Below are positions 16,960-25,386 of a stretch of 64,000 bases of DNA, piece after piece (the stretch's first letter is position 1; each line of letters begins with the position of its first letter). A program made the position numbers and the translations under genes. The notes below the pieces were generated by a model that was not told where the DNA came from, searched no databases, and saw nothing but the letters and a program-made list of their open reading frames with translations. The stretch is from Streptomyces cavernae (GTDB lineage Bacteria; Actinomycetota; Actinomycetes; Streptomycetales; Streptomycetaceae), in the NCBI RefSeq assembly GCF_004023625.1, contig NZ_ML137715.1, positions 26,190 to 90,189 of the forward strand, read 5' to 3'.

Positions 16960-18933
16960 TCAGGAGGCCGCGCTGATGCGGTAGGTCACCTCCGCCGTGG
17001 TGGTGGCCACGGCGTTCAGGGTGACCGTGCCCTGCGCGGTGGCGGTGCCGGTGGCCACGGTCACTCCGGCCGCGGTGAGCCGGTACGTCGTGCCCGGGGT
17101 CAGCCCCGAGCCGGTGAACGCGAGCTGGGTTCCTGCCGCACCGGCCGCGACCGCCGCCTCGTACGGCGCGGACCCGGCCGGCACCCGGGCGGTCGCGGTG
17201 CCGCTGTCGGGCCGTACGGCCAGCGGCAGCGGGGTGACCGTCCGGGTGGAGGTGCCGACGGCCTGGGTGGTCAGCGTCGTCGTGCCACCGTTCGCGGTCA
17301 GCGCCGTGGTGGCGGCCGGGACGCCGGAGACCAGGTACACCGTCCCGGCGCCGCTGGTGAAGGAGGCCGAACTGACGCTGTCCACCTGCACCTTGGTGCC
17401 CTGGGTGATGTCCTTGAACACCATGCTGCCGGGCGTCGTCGTATCGCCCTTGACCGAGTGGTTCAGTGACGTGGGCACGGTGTTGCCGTCGAAGACGGTC
17501 CCGGTGGTGTACTGCGTGAGGACCCCGGAGCCGAAGGTGCCGGTGAGACTGTTGCCGGTGAAGACCGTGCCGTCACTCTGGTTCAGCTTGACCGCGTTGC
17601 TGCCGGACCCGGCGAAGGTGTTCTGGATGAAGACGAGGTTGGTGGGCCGTCCGGTGGTGTTCGTGTACGCCGGGAGGTCCGAGCCCTGGTAGGTGAACAC
17701 GGCGTACTGGACGCTGTCGGTGACCGTGTTCCCGGTGGTCGTGATGCCCGTCGAGCCGACGCTGTAGCGCAGGCCGTACTCGGCGCCGTCGACGATGTTG
17801 TTCCGGATGATGTCGTCGCTGCTGTCGAAGACTGCGATCCCGGCCCCGTTGGGCTGGTCGTGGACGTAGTTGTCCTCGATGACCGAGTCGGTGACCCCGC
17901 GGTGGATCATGATGCCGTGCACCTGGTTGTCCGAGGCGTCGGGGTCACCCGGGGGCAGGTAGGGCGGGATGCCGTTGTGGTCGCTCTCGTTGCGGGCGAT
18001 CAGCAGGTTGTTGCAGCGCTGCGAGCAGATGATGCCGTGATTGCCGTTGTGGTGTGCGTGGTTGTCGGTGATGACGAGGTTGTCCGAGTCGTCGTGCGGG
18101 TCGAGGCCGTACGACTTGTTGTTGTCGTACTCGTTGCCGTCGAACACCATGCCTTCGGCGTTGAACGTGTACGTGCCCATGTAGTTGTGGTGGAAGCGGC
18201 TGTTGATCTGCGAGCCGTAGACGTTCAGCGCCGCGCAGACGTCCAGATGGGTGGCGTCGCAGCCGCGGCCCTTGTAGGACACTCCGTAGCTCTCCGCGGC
18301 GTAGTAGCCGAGGTAACCGAGGTCGCTGTCGACGATGTCCATCCGGGACTCGCGGGGCACGCCGGCGTCCAGGTAGGACAGCGCGCGGATGAAGGCGCGA
18401 CCCTTGGACCCGGCCGGCGCGCCCGTCGGCACGGAGGGGTCCGTGTCGGGCCCGCCCGCGGCGTCGTCCCAGGAGGTGATGACGGTCGAGTCGATGTCGA
18501 TGGTGCCGTACTGGGCGGTGATCGAGACGACGTCGGCGGCCGCGCTGGTCGCCAGGCTGCGCAGTCTCAGCGTGTCCACCGACCCGCCCGCCGCGCTGCC
18601 GTGCAGTTCCAGGGTGGCGCCGTTCTGGATGACCAGGTTGGCGTTCAGTTGCCAGACGCCGTCGTCCATCTCCGTCAGGGGCGCCGACGGGCACAGCGCG
18701 AGGATGCCGGCCGGGTCGGCGGTGCCGGAGGTGAGGTACAGCGTGTTGGTGCTGGCGGCGTAGCGGACCTGCCCGGAGCAGGGCGCGGCGTCGGCCGCGC
18801 CGGCGACCGCGGTGTGCAGGCCGAGCAGCAGCGCCGTCGCGGCGACCGTGGCGGTGAGGGGCCGCGCCGGGCCGTGCGGGCGCGATCTGTGGGTGGCGCC
18901 GGCGCTGTCGCGTGGGGTCGCGGGGTTGTCCAT
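16960..18933 (-). CDS. secreted beta-helix protein, mannuronan C5-epimerase-like (AlgG-like)
   Basis: A 657-residue secreted protein: signal peptide (about 1-50, ALLLGLHTAVAGAADAA), an N-terminal domain, then a right-handed parallel beta-helix (about 190-500), then a C-terminal beta-rich domain in Ala/Val/Thr-rich repeats. The loop YGLDPHDDSD (275-284) contains the DPHD motif that is catalytic in AlgG/AlgE alginate epimerases. The following N.GNHGII.S.RCNN pattern also matches that family. It would convert D-mannuronate to L-guluronate, or D-glucuronate to L-iduronate, in the polymer. It sits between the lyase and the tethered beta-helix gene, 36 bases from the latter. It lacks outer-membrane features, as expected in a Gram-positive. 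Confidence 0.82.
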   Translation of the reverse strand: MDNPATPRDSAGATHRSRPHGPARPLTATVAATALLLGLHTAVAGAADAAPCSGQVRYAASTNTLYLTSGTADPAGILALCPSAPLTEMDDGVWQLNANLVIQNGATLELHGSAAGGSVDTLRLRSLATSAAADVVSITAQYGTIDIDSTVITSWDDAAGGPDTDPSVPTGAPAGSKGRAFIRALSYLDAGVPRESRMDIVDSDLGYLGYYAAESYGVSYKGRGCDATHLDVCAALNVYGSQINSRFHHNYMGTYTFNAEGMVFDGNEYDNNKSYGLDPHDDSDNLVITDNHAHHNGNHGIICSQRCNNLLIARNESDHNGIPPYLPPGDPDASDNQVHGIMIHRGVTDSVIEDNYVHDQPNGAGIAVFDSSDDIIRNNIVDGAEYGLRYSVGSTGITTTGNTVTDSVQYAVFTYQGSDLPAYTNTTGRPTNLVFIQNTFAGSGSNAVKLNQSDGTVFTGNSLTGTFGSGVLTQYTTGTVFDGNTVPTSLNHSVKGDTTTPGSMVFKDITQGTKVQVDSVSSASFTSGAGTVYLVSGVPAATTALTANGGTTTLTTQAVGTSTRTVTPLPLAVRPDSGTATARVPAGSAPYEAAVAAGAAGTQLAFTGSGLTPGTTYRLTAAGVTVATGTATAQGTVTLNAVATTTAEVTYRISAAS

Positions 18934-18969
18934 GGGTGCTCCTGGGCTGGCGGGTGACGTGGCGGGCTG

Positions 18970-20829
18970 TCAGGCGGTGTTGTGGACGTGGTCGGGCACC
19001 TTCGGCAGCGGGGTGTTCCGGTGCCGGACCTGGTGGACCGTCTGCAGCCCGACGGCCAGGAGCAGGGCGACGAGCGCGGCGAAACCGAGCCAGGGGAAGG
19101 GCGGCAGGGTGACCTCGGTGCCGGCGCGGCGTTCGACCGAGCCGCCGCCGGCCAGGGCGACGGGGGCCCGCACCCGTGAGTCGGTGAGAATCATCCGGGC
19201 GTCCTTGTCGGCCTCGATGCCCTTGCGTTCGGCCAGGACGTCCAGACCGTTCGCGGTGGCCCGCACACCGGCGGCCAGGTGCAGGCCACGCCGGGCGCCG
19301 CTGACCGTCAGGGAGTCCAGCCGTGCGGCGGCCCCGAGGTCGACGGCCGTGGTCGCGCCGGACACCGAACCGCCGCTCACCAGCAGGCCGGCGGAGGCGG
19401 AGGACAGGCCCTTGCGGGTGGTGCCGCTGATCGTGACACCGGTGAGGGACACTCCACTGGTGGTGCTCGACGCGGTGACGCCGGCTCGGCCGCCGCGCAC
19501 GGTGACCTTTCGCAGGGACACCTGGCGGGCGTCACCGTACACGGCGATGCCGGTGCGCGAGCCGCTGACGGTGGTCTCCTCGATGCTCATCCCGGCCCCG
19601 GCGATCGCGATGCCCCTGCCGAAGCCCGTCACCGTGCCGCCCGAGACGACCGTTCCCCGGGTGTCCGCGGCCACCGAGACGCCGGTGTCGCCGCGGTTCA
19701 GTTCCGCGTCGCGTACGGTCACCCGGCCGGCGACCCCGGAGACGGCCACGGCGACCGGCGCTCCGGTCACCTTCGCCTTCTCGACGGTGCATCGCGCACA
19801 GGACACCAGCCGTATCCCGGTCTCCCGGTCGTTCTCCGAGACGGTGCCCACCAGCCGCACGCCCCGCTGGGCGGCGACCCGGATGCCGCCGCCGCGGTTG
19901 TCGCGGGTGGTCACGCCGGTCAGCGTGCGATTGTCCGTGCCGCTGACGGTGACGCCGCTGTGGGCGCTGTTCCGGGCGGTCAGATCGGAGATGGCGGTTC
20001 CTGTGTCGCCGTCGAGGACCAGCCCGTCGCCGAGGGAGTCGCTGATGTCGACCTTCCGCAGCCGGACGCCCGTGGAACCGGCCAGCCGCAGCCCGGTCCC
20101 GTTGCCCTTGAACGCCGAGTCCACCGCGGAGCCCGTACTGCCCTTGCTCCAGGTCACCCCCGAGAAACGGGAGGTGGCCGCGCCCGCGGTGGGTCCGAAC
20201 CCGGTCACCGCAGCGCCGGAGAAGGTCAGCCGGCCGCCCGCGCCCATGTGGATGTAGGGGCGTCCGGGCGAGTCCGCCGCTCCTCCGTCGGCGGTGAGGC
20301 GCGCGTCGCGGATGTCGAGCGTGGCCCGGCTGCCCCGGATCCAGGTTCCGGCGGCCGCGGTGTCGCCGACGGCGAACCGTACGGTGCCCTTCAGCGGGCC
20401 GATCGTCAGGGAGCTGTCCGGGGCGAGCAGGATCGCCGAGCGCACCCGGATCCCGTCCTGGTCGACGCCGAGCCAGGCGGGCCCGGCCTGCTCGGCGAGC
20501 CAGCCCAGGGTGACGTTGCCGGGCCCGGGATACAGGTACTGGGTGACAACACCGCGGCTGACCAGGTCGACCACACCCGGCCGCAGCACGATCAGCCGCT
20601 CCGGGCGGCCGGTCCGCTGCCAGGCGTCGGCGTCCGAACCAGCGGTGGCCCGGGCGGTGAGACCGCCTACGACCGGAGTGGCGAGACCGGTGCCGGCCGA
20701 TGCGGCCAGTGCGGCGGCCGCCGCCAGCGTGACGACGGCGATGCGGGACAGCCAGGGCCGCCGGGACCTCGGGTTCCGGCGACGCGGCCGGCCCCTGCGG
20801 ACGGCCAGGGCGCGCAGCAGGCGGGTCAC
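18970..20829 (-). CDS. membrane-tethered beta-helix protein of the exopolysaccharide operon
   Basis: 619 residues. A short basic cytoplasmic head is followed by a membrane segment (about 29-50), a large extracytoplasmic right-handed beta-helix with dozens of GV.VSG.. rungs, then a second membrane segment near 579-601 and an 18-residue cytoplasmic tail. It has no DPHD motif, so it is probably not an epimerase. The GTG start (20827-20829) overlaps the synthase stop in a GTGA and has GGAGG 7 bases upstream, so it is translationally coupled to the synthase. In Pseudomonas this slot holds Alg44/AlgK/AlgE. A role in guiding nascent polymer outward is inference; no family name is certain. Confidence 0.8.
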   Translation of the reverse strand: MTRLLRALAVRRGRPRRRNPRSRRPWLSRIAVVTLAAAAALAASAGTGLATPVVGGLTARATAGSDADAWQRTGRPERLIVLRPGVVDLVSRGVVTQYLYPGPGNVTLGWLAEQAGPAWLGVDQDGIRVRSAILLAPDSSLTIGPLKGTVRFAVGDTAAAGTWIRGSRATLDIRDARLTADGGAADSPGRPYIHMGAGGRLTFSGAAVTGFGPTAGAATSRFSGVTWSKGSTGSAVDSAFKGNGTGLRLAGSTGVRLRKVDISDSLGDGLVLDGDTGTAISDLTARNSAHSGVTVSGTDNRTLTGVTTRDNRGGGIRVAAQRGVRLVGTVSENDRETGIRLVSCARCTVEKAKVTGAPVAVAVSGVAGRVTVRDAELNRGDTGVSVAADTRGTVVSGGTVTGFGRGIAIAGAGMSIEETTVSGSRTGIAVYGDARQVSLRKVTVRGGRAGVTASSTTSGVSLTGVTISGTTRKGLSSASAGLLVSGGSVSGATTAVDLGAAARLDSLTVSGARRGLHLAAGVRATANGLDVLAERKGIEADKDARMILTDSRVRAPVALAGGGSVERRAGTEVTLPPFPWLGFAALVALLLAVGLQTVHQVRHRNTPLPKVPDHVHNTA

Positions 20830-22055
20830 GCAGCGGCCTCCGTCCCCACGGGCTGGGCGGTGCGGACCACGACGCCGTTCTCGACGGAGACCTGGCGGGT
20901 CAGCCAGCGCTGCTTGCGGATGGTGGCCAGCGCGCAGATCTTCACCACGGCCATGACGAAGGAGAGCAGCACGAAGCCGGGCACGAGGAACACCGACGAG
21001 GGCCGGCGGACCAGATGCGGAAGGATCTTCATGGACCGGCTGATCCACCACCAGGCCGCCAGACAGACCACGAAGAACCAGTCCTGCCGGATGATCGCGT
21101 ACGTCATGAAGGCCGGTGACAGCAGCAGGGTGAAGCTGCTGACCCCTTTGTCGATCATGGTGAAGGCGAGGAACGGGTGGCGCCACGACCAGCGCCGGGA
21201 CAGCGCCCGCAGGTCGGACCGCCAGGTGTTGCGGGCCCAGCGCAACCGCTGCTTGATGAAGATGCGCAGCGTTCCGGGGAACGTGGACCACACGCGTGCG
21301 GAGCGCTGCATGTAGGTGAGGTGGCCGCGTTCCAGGATCAGCGTCGTCAGCCGCTTGTCATCGCCGGACATGCACGGCACACCCATGAACGTCTCGCTCA
21401 TGAAGTCGTCGGATATCTCCAGCAGCAGTTCCCGCCGGTAGACGGCGGTGCGGCCGGACAGACAGGAGACGGCGCGGCCCATGACGGTCTGTGCGGCGTT
21501 CTCGTCGAAGTACCGGTAGTCCAGGTACATGTCGTTGACGCGCTGCAGGAAGCCCTTGGGATTGTAGACGTTCTGCCGGGTGCCCACCCCGCCGATCTTC
21601 GGGTCGGCGAAGGGTTTGCAGACTTCTGCGGCCACGTCGTCGGCCCAGATGGTGTCGGAGTCGACGAGGGCGACGAGATCGGTGGTGCACGCCTCCCAGC
21701 CGCGCACCAGGGCGTCGCGCTTGCCGGGCACGTCGGTGACGATGACGGTGACCGGGTAACGGGCCGCGATCTCCCGGCACGCGTCGTCGGTGACGTCGAT
21801 GACCAGGACCACTTCCTCGACATCGTTGCGCAGCCAGGACTCGATGGCCCGGGCGAAGATGACCGGGTCCTCCTGGTACACCGGGACCACGACCGACATG
21901 GGCAGCCGGAAGTGGTTCTGGACCGGCCGGTACAGCGATGCCGGGGCTCTGCGGATGAGCCAGAACGTCCAGCGCACCAGGCCGAGGATGCCCAGCGGGA
22001 GATAGACGAGGTAGTACCGGAAGTCGTAGAGCGCGTTGTCGAGGAATCCGCTCAT
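20826..22055 (-). CDS. processive GT2 polysaccharide synthase (Alg8/hyaluronan synthase-like)
   Basis: A 409-residue membrane glycosyltransferase of family 2. An N-terminal membrane segment (about 14-35) is followed by a GT-A domain with VDSD (131-134), GDD (231-233) and the processivity motif QRLRW (269-273). About four C-terminal hydrophobic segments follow. QxxRW marks synthases that polymerise and extrude the chain (alginate, hyaluronan, cellulose). The ATG at 22053-22055 is chosen by homology; ribosome sites are weak both here and at a start 16 codons earlier. No PilZ or other c-di-GMP domain is present or adjacent. The operon context argues for a uronic-acid polymer. Confidence 0.88.
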   Translation of the reverse strand: MSGFLDNALYDFRYYLVYLPLGILGLVRWTFWLIRRAPASLYRPVQNHFRLPMSVVVPVYQEDPVIFARAIESWLRNDVEEVVLVIDVTDDACREIAARYPVTVIVTDVPGKRDALVRGWEACTTDLVALVDSDTIWADDVAAEVCKPFADPKIGGVGTRQNVYNPKGFLQRVNDMYLDYRYFDENAAQTVMGRAVSCLSGRTAVYRRELLLEISDDFMSETFMGVPCMSGDDKRLTTLILERGHLTYMQRSARVWSTFPGTLRIFIKQRLRWARNTWRSDLRALSRRWSWRHPFLAFTMIDKGVSSFTLLLSPAFMTYAIIRQDWFFVVCLAAWWWISRSMKILPHLVRRPSSVFLVPGFVLLSFVMAVVKICALATIRKQRWLTRQVSVENGVVVRTAQPVGTEAAA

Positions 22056-22187
22056 GGGCCTGTTCTCTGGGAGCCGGTGCGTCGTGTGCACCGTGCGGGC
22101 CACCCGCCTGGCCGCACGGCGCCGGAGGGGTACGGGTCTGGTGTCGCCGGAGCGGGCCGGCGCCCGCCCGGACGGCGGCTGCGCGGC

Positions 22188-23075
22188 TCAGACAGTCAGC
22201 GCCGCGGCCTCCTGGTCGACCTTCGCGGCCAGGAGGTCGTTGACCTCGACGACGGCCTTGAGCAGCGGCATGTCCAGTCCCATGGAGTCGGCCAGGCCGA
22301 GGAAGCCCTGGGTGTCCTTCGGCAGGCACACGCCGCCGTACGGGGCGCCGCCGCGGATGCCGTACGACGGGTTGTACGAGGCCTCCGCGGACCGGGCCAC
22401 GGTCTGCGCGATGGGGTCGAGATCGAGGCCGAGGTGCTGGCTGACCAGCCACATCTCATTCCAGAAGCTGATCTTCGTGGCGTTGTAGATGTTGTGCGCG
22501 CACTTGACGAACTCGGCCGCGGCCGGCTCGTCGAAGACACGCATCTCCCCGCCGAAGGGGGACAGCAGCTCGCGCAGCCGCTCCCTGGTGCGTGCGCTGC
22601 GGGAGGCGATCACGGTCATCCACGGGTAGCGGAAGTCCTCGACCGCGGAGGCCGCGCGCAGGAACTCCGGGTTGCTGGCGAGCATGAAGTCCTCGCCGAG
22701 CCTGCCGCCCGAGTTCTTCTCCAGCAGCGGGAGCACCAGCCCCTCGGCGGTGCCGGGCGGTACGGTGGAGCGGACCACCACGATGTGCTTCTCGGCCGCC
22801 CCGGCCAGGGCCCGGCCGACGGCCGAGGTACCCGCCTCGAACGCGGACAGGTCGTAGCGGTGCCCGCTGTTGGGGGTGGGCAGGGTGAGGAAGATGAAGG
22901 CGCCCGGTTCGGCGCGCAGGTCGAGTGTCTCCCGCGCGTCGAGGCCCTCCGCGCGTAGGGCCCCGACGCGCGAGGGGAGGATGTCGATGAACGTCACCTC
23001 GTGCCCCGCGTGCAGGAATCCCTTGCCGGTGGCGGTACCGACGACGCCTGAACCCACGATGAATATTCTGGCCAT
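22188..23075 (-). CDS. UDP-glucose/GDP-mannose 6-dehydrogenase, short form (AlgD-position gene)
   Basis: A 295-residue NAD-dependent enzyme that would oxidise an NDP-hexose to the NDP-uronate. It has the Rossmann motif GSGVVG (8-13), the conserved E.VK.AHN.YNATKISF.NE segment (Lys201) and the catalytic Cys250 in GGVCLPKD. The CLPKD wording resembles GDP-mannose dehydrogenases more than the CFPKD common in UDP-glucose enzymes, but this is weak evidence. The protein ends about 45 residues after Cys250, so the C-terminal nucleotide-sugar domain (about 120-140 residues in relatives) is missing, and it is not encoded in any frame before the next gene. First gene of the operon. The ATG has AGGAG about 11 bases upstream. 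Confidence 0.85.
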   Translation of the reverse strand: MARIFIVGSGVVGTATGKGFLHAGHEVTFIDILPSRVGALRAEGLDARETLDLRAEPGAFIFLTLPTPNSGHRYDLSAFEAGTSAVGRALAGAAEKHIVVVRSTVPPGTAEGLVLPLLEKNSGGRLGEDFMLASNPEFLRAASAVEDFRYPWMTVIASRSARTRERLRELLSPFGGEMRVFDEPAAAEFVKCAHNIYNATKISFWNEMWLVSQHLGLDLDPIAQTVARSAEASYNPSYGIRGGAPYGGVCLPKDTQGFLGLADSMGLDMPLLKAVVEVNDLLAAKVDQEAAALTV

Positions 23076-23647
23076 GTCCGCTGGTCTCCTGATCGGATGC
23101 GCGCATGCGTGAGATGCGCTTGGCCCGGCTGGAAAGACTCCGCCGCGCCGCCATTCGGGCAGCCTTGAGCGACGGATGAAGAAGTGTTGATCGCCGACGC
23201 GGAATCCCGGTCGGGCCCCCGGTCATGTGGTCGTGGGAGGCCCGTGCGGGCGAGTACGAAAAGGCGCGCAACCCGGCGCGCCGACGTCACGACAGCGGAT
23301 ACCTGCTGGTCGACATGCGTCCTGTCCTGTCAGAGCGCATGCCCATTGCGAAGGTCATGTGCGCTCACCCCCCTCCGGCCAGACAGCGTATTGAGGCTGA
23401 CAGACTCCAATCAACGCCGCAAACGAAAAAATTTTGTTAACCGATCGGAGGGAACCGATCTCACTGACGCGGGATCAGATTTGTTACGTGCAAGGAAACT
23501 TGACTGGGTGACAGTCGCGATCTTGGCGAGACTCCTGGTAATGCGCCATACCTTGCGAAAATTACACGGCCGTTGCCGTACGGTGTCGTTTCGCCGATCT
23601 GGAAAAGCAGCTCATTTACACGCTTCAAATGAACTTCGCGTCACTCG
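23076..23647 (-). promoter_or_regulatory. 572-bp AT-rich upstream region of the exopolysaccharide operon
   Basis: Noncoding between the operon's first gene and the TetR gene. The part at about 23400-23640 is markedly AT-richer than the rest of the window. A candidate minus-strand promoter reads TTGATT (complement of 23409-23414) and TACGCT (complement of 23385-23390), with an 18-base spacer, giving a leader of about 300 bases. Just upstream, AACCGATC occurs twice in direct orientation (23439-23446 and 23453-23460, 14 bases apart, opposite DNA faces excluded), a possible regulator site. Confidence 0.45.
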
Positions 23648-24286
23648 TCAGCGAGGTGACCAGGGGTTGCCCTGCATCAGGTTCCCCAGCCCCGCCCAGG
23701 CGAAGTTCATCAACGTCGTCGCGGCCTGCTTGGCGGAGATGCCCGGGGTGGTGTTGGCCCAGGCCGCCAGGGACTCCGCCGCACCCACCAACGCCTCGGC
23801 CAGACCGGCGACTTCGCGCTCCGGCAGTGAGGGATCACGGTGCGCCTCACGTGCCGCCACCAGGATCAGCTCCGTGACGAACACGACGATCTCCCTGCGC
23901 ATGGCGGCCACTTCGGCGGCGAACGGCTCACCGTGGGTGCGGGCCTGCAGATGCAGTACCGTCCAGCCGTCCGGGTTCTGGGCGGTGTGGGTGAAGAACG
24001 CCTGGAGTCCGGCCCAGAGTTGGCGGTCGGCGGGCTCGTCGGGGCGGACACCCTCGCGCACGGCCGTCTCCAGCGCCTGCGCCTCACGGCGGATGCACGC
24101 CGAGAAGAGGTCTTCCTTCGAGTTGAGATACAGATACACCAACGGCTTGGACACGCCCGCGAGGTCGGCGATCTCGTCCATGGAGGCGGCGCTGTAGCCG
24201 CGTTGTCCGAAGGTTTGCACTGCGGCGTCCAGCATCTGCTGTTCGCGTACGGCACGCGGCATGCGCTTGCTCTTGACTGCACCCAT
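23648..24286 (-). CDS. TetR family transcriptional regulator
   Basis: 212 residues. The N-terminal helix-turn-helix has the TetR pattern (REQQMLDAAVQTFGQRGYSAASMDEIADLAGVS..., residues 14-45), and the C-terminal ligand domain resembles TetR_C actinobacterial regulators. It is transcribed in the same direction as the exopolysaccharide operon that starts 570 bases downstream, so it could control that operon or itself. Neither target nor ligand is visible. Confidence 0.9.
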   Translation of the reverse strand: MGAVKSKRMPRAVREQQMLDAAVQTFGQRGYSAASMDEIADLAGVSKPLVYLYLNSKEDLFSACIRREAQALETAVREGVRPDEPADRQLWAGLQAFFTHTAQNPDGWTVLHLQARTHGEPFAAEVAAMRREIVVFVTELILVAAREAHRDPSLPEREVAGLAEALVGAAESLAAWANTTPGISAKQAATTLMNFAWAGLGNLMQGNPWSPR

Positions 24287-24388
24287 GCGGTTCAGCGTAA
24301 GCCGGGGAGGCCGGAGTTCAGTGCTCCGGCCGGACAGCCGTCCGACGCCGGCCCCGAAAGCGGCCGGCCGGCACCCCGCGGCGCCGGG

Positions 24389-24652
24389 TCAGAAGTCCTC
24401 CTGCGCCCGGTTGCGGTCCAGGCTCGCCTTCGCGCGATCCACTCGCGCCACCACCTGGGCCGACGCACGATCGCGTTCCTTGCGCAGGACCACGAAGCTG
24501 ATGGGAGCCGAGATCAGCAGGGAGAGGAGGACGACCCACATGAAGTTGGAATCGCCCAGGCCCCGGGGGACGACGCCGGAGTAGACGAGGCCCCAGACGA
24601 CCACGAGGCAGCCCGCGAAGATCCCTAGGCGCATCAGCGTGTAGCGGAGCAT
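24389..24652 (-). CDS. small membrane protein, DUF4229 family
   Basis: 87 residues: two membrane segments (about 8-27 and 38-56) and a charged C-terminal tail (RKERDRASAQ...). This layout matches the actinobacterial DUF4229 proteins that often lie near mqnE. The ATG at 24650-24652 is chosen because it begins the conserved MLRYTLMRLG; GGAAGAG lies upstream. Function unknown. Confidence 0.8.
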   Translation of the reverse strand: MLRYTLMRLGIFAGCLVVVWGLVYSGVVPRGLGDSNFMWVVLLSLLISAPISFVVLRKERDRASAQVVARVDRAKASLDRNRAQEDF

Positions 24653-24760
24653 GTCATTCCACTCTTCCGTCTCGAACGTACCCGAAAGGCATGGGGCACC
24701 GTCCAGTGAAGCACGACCAGCCACGGATCATTCAGGCGGCCCTCCCTCGGCCGCGCCACC

Positions 24761-25294
24761 TCAGGCACGCCGTGCGAGCGGCAGGTGCATGATGACGTCG
24801 TCCCGGTCGTCACCGGGCGCCACCCGTATCGCGGACGGCACCCGCCCGACCTCCCGGTAGCCGCACGACGAGTAGAAGCGCTCCAGGCCCTCCCCGCCCC
24901 GGCAGGTGAGCCGTATCGCCTCGATTCCCTCGAAACCGCTCGCGGCCTCCTCGGCCGCCCCGAGCAGGTCGCGGCCGTAGCCCTTCCCCTGGTGCCTGGG
25001 GTGCACCATCACCGTGTACAGCCACACCCAGTGCTTCATGAGCCGGTGCGCGTTGAAGGAGAGGAACGCCGTCGCGGCCACCTCGCCCCCCTCCTCGTAC
25101 CCGACCAGCAGCCGCATCCGCTTCTCGGCCATGGCGGCGAGGTGCTTCATCAGCTCGACCCGGACCGTGCCGACGGTCACCGGTGGCACGAAGCCGACCG
25201 CGCCGCCCGCGTTGGTGACATCGGTCCACAGTCGGAGGATCCCGTCACGGAGGGCCGGGTCGACGTTCGGATCGAGTTCGAAGGTAAGGGGCAT
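24761..25294 (-). CDS. GNAT family N-acetyltransferase
   Basis: 177 residues with the GNAT fold. The acetyl-CoA pyrophosphate loop is HPRHQGKGYGRDLL (about 98-111), with motif B near LERFYSSCGYREVGR. The substrate is unknown. It stands alone between DUF4229 and UdgX, all on the minus strand. Confidence 0.9.
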   Translation of the reverse strand: MPLTFELDPNVDPALRDGILRLWTDVTNAGGAVGFVPPVTVGTVRVELMKHLAAMAEKRMRLLVGYEEGGEVAATAFLSFNAHRLMKHWVWLYTVMVHPRHQGKGYGRDLLGAAEEAASGFEGIEAIRLTCRGGEGLERFYSSCGYREVGRVPSAIRVAPGDDRDDVIMHLPLARRA

Positions 25295-25386
25295 ATGGCA
25301 AATTTATCCATTACCCAACCGGGTTCTCAACCACTTTCCGCACGCCTGACAGGCATCACACCGGCCACTTGGTCACCCCCGGCCGC

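Noticed and set aside
15987..23075. Assignment as a cellulose-type (CslA/GlxA) locus
   Set aside because: No GlxA-like copper oxidase or endoglucanase is present, whereas a DPHD epimerase, PL14-like lyase and NDP-sugar dehydrogenase point to a uronic-acid polymer.
22994..23290. 98-codon minus-strand frame upstream of the dehydrogenase
   Set aside because: Overlaps the dehydrogenase start, no ribosome site, no recognisable protein pattern.
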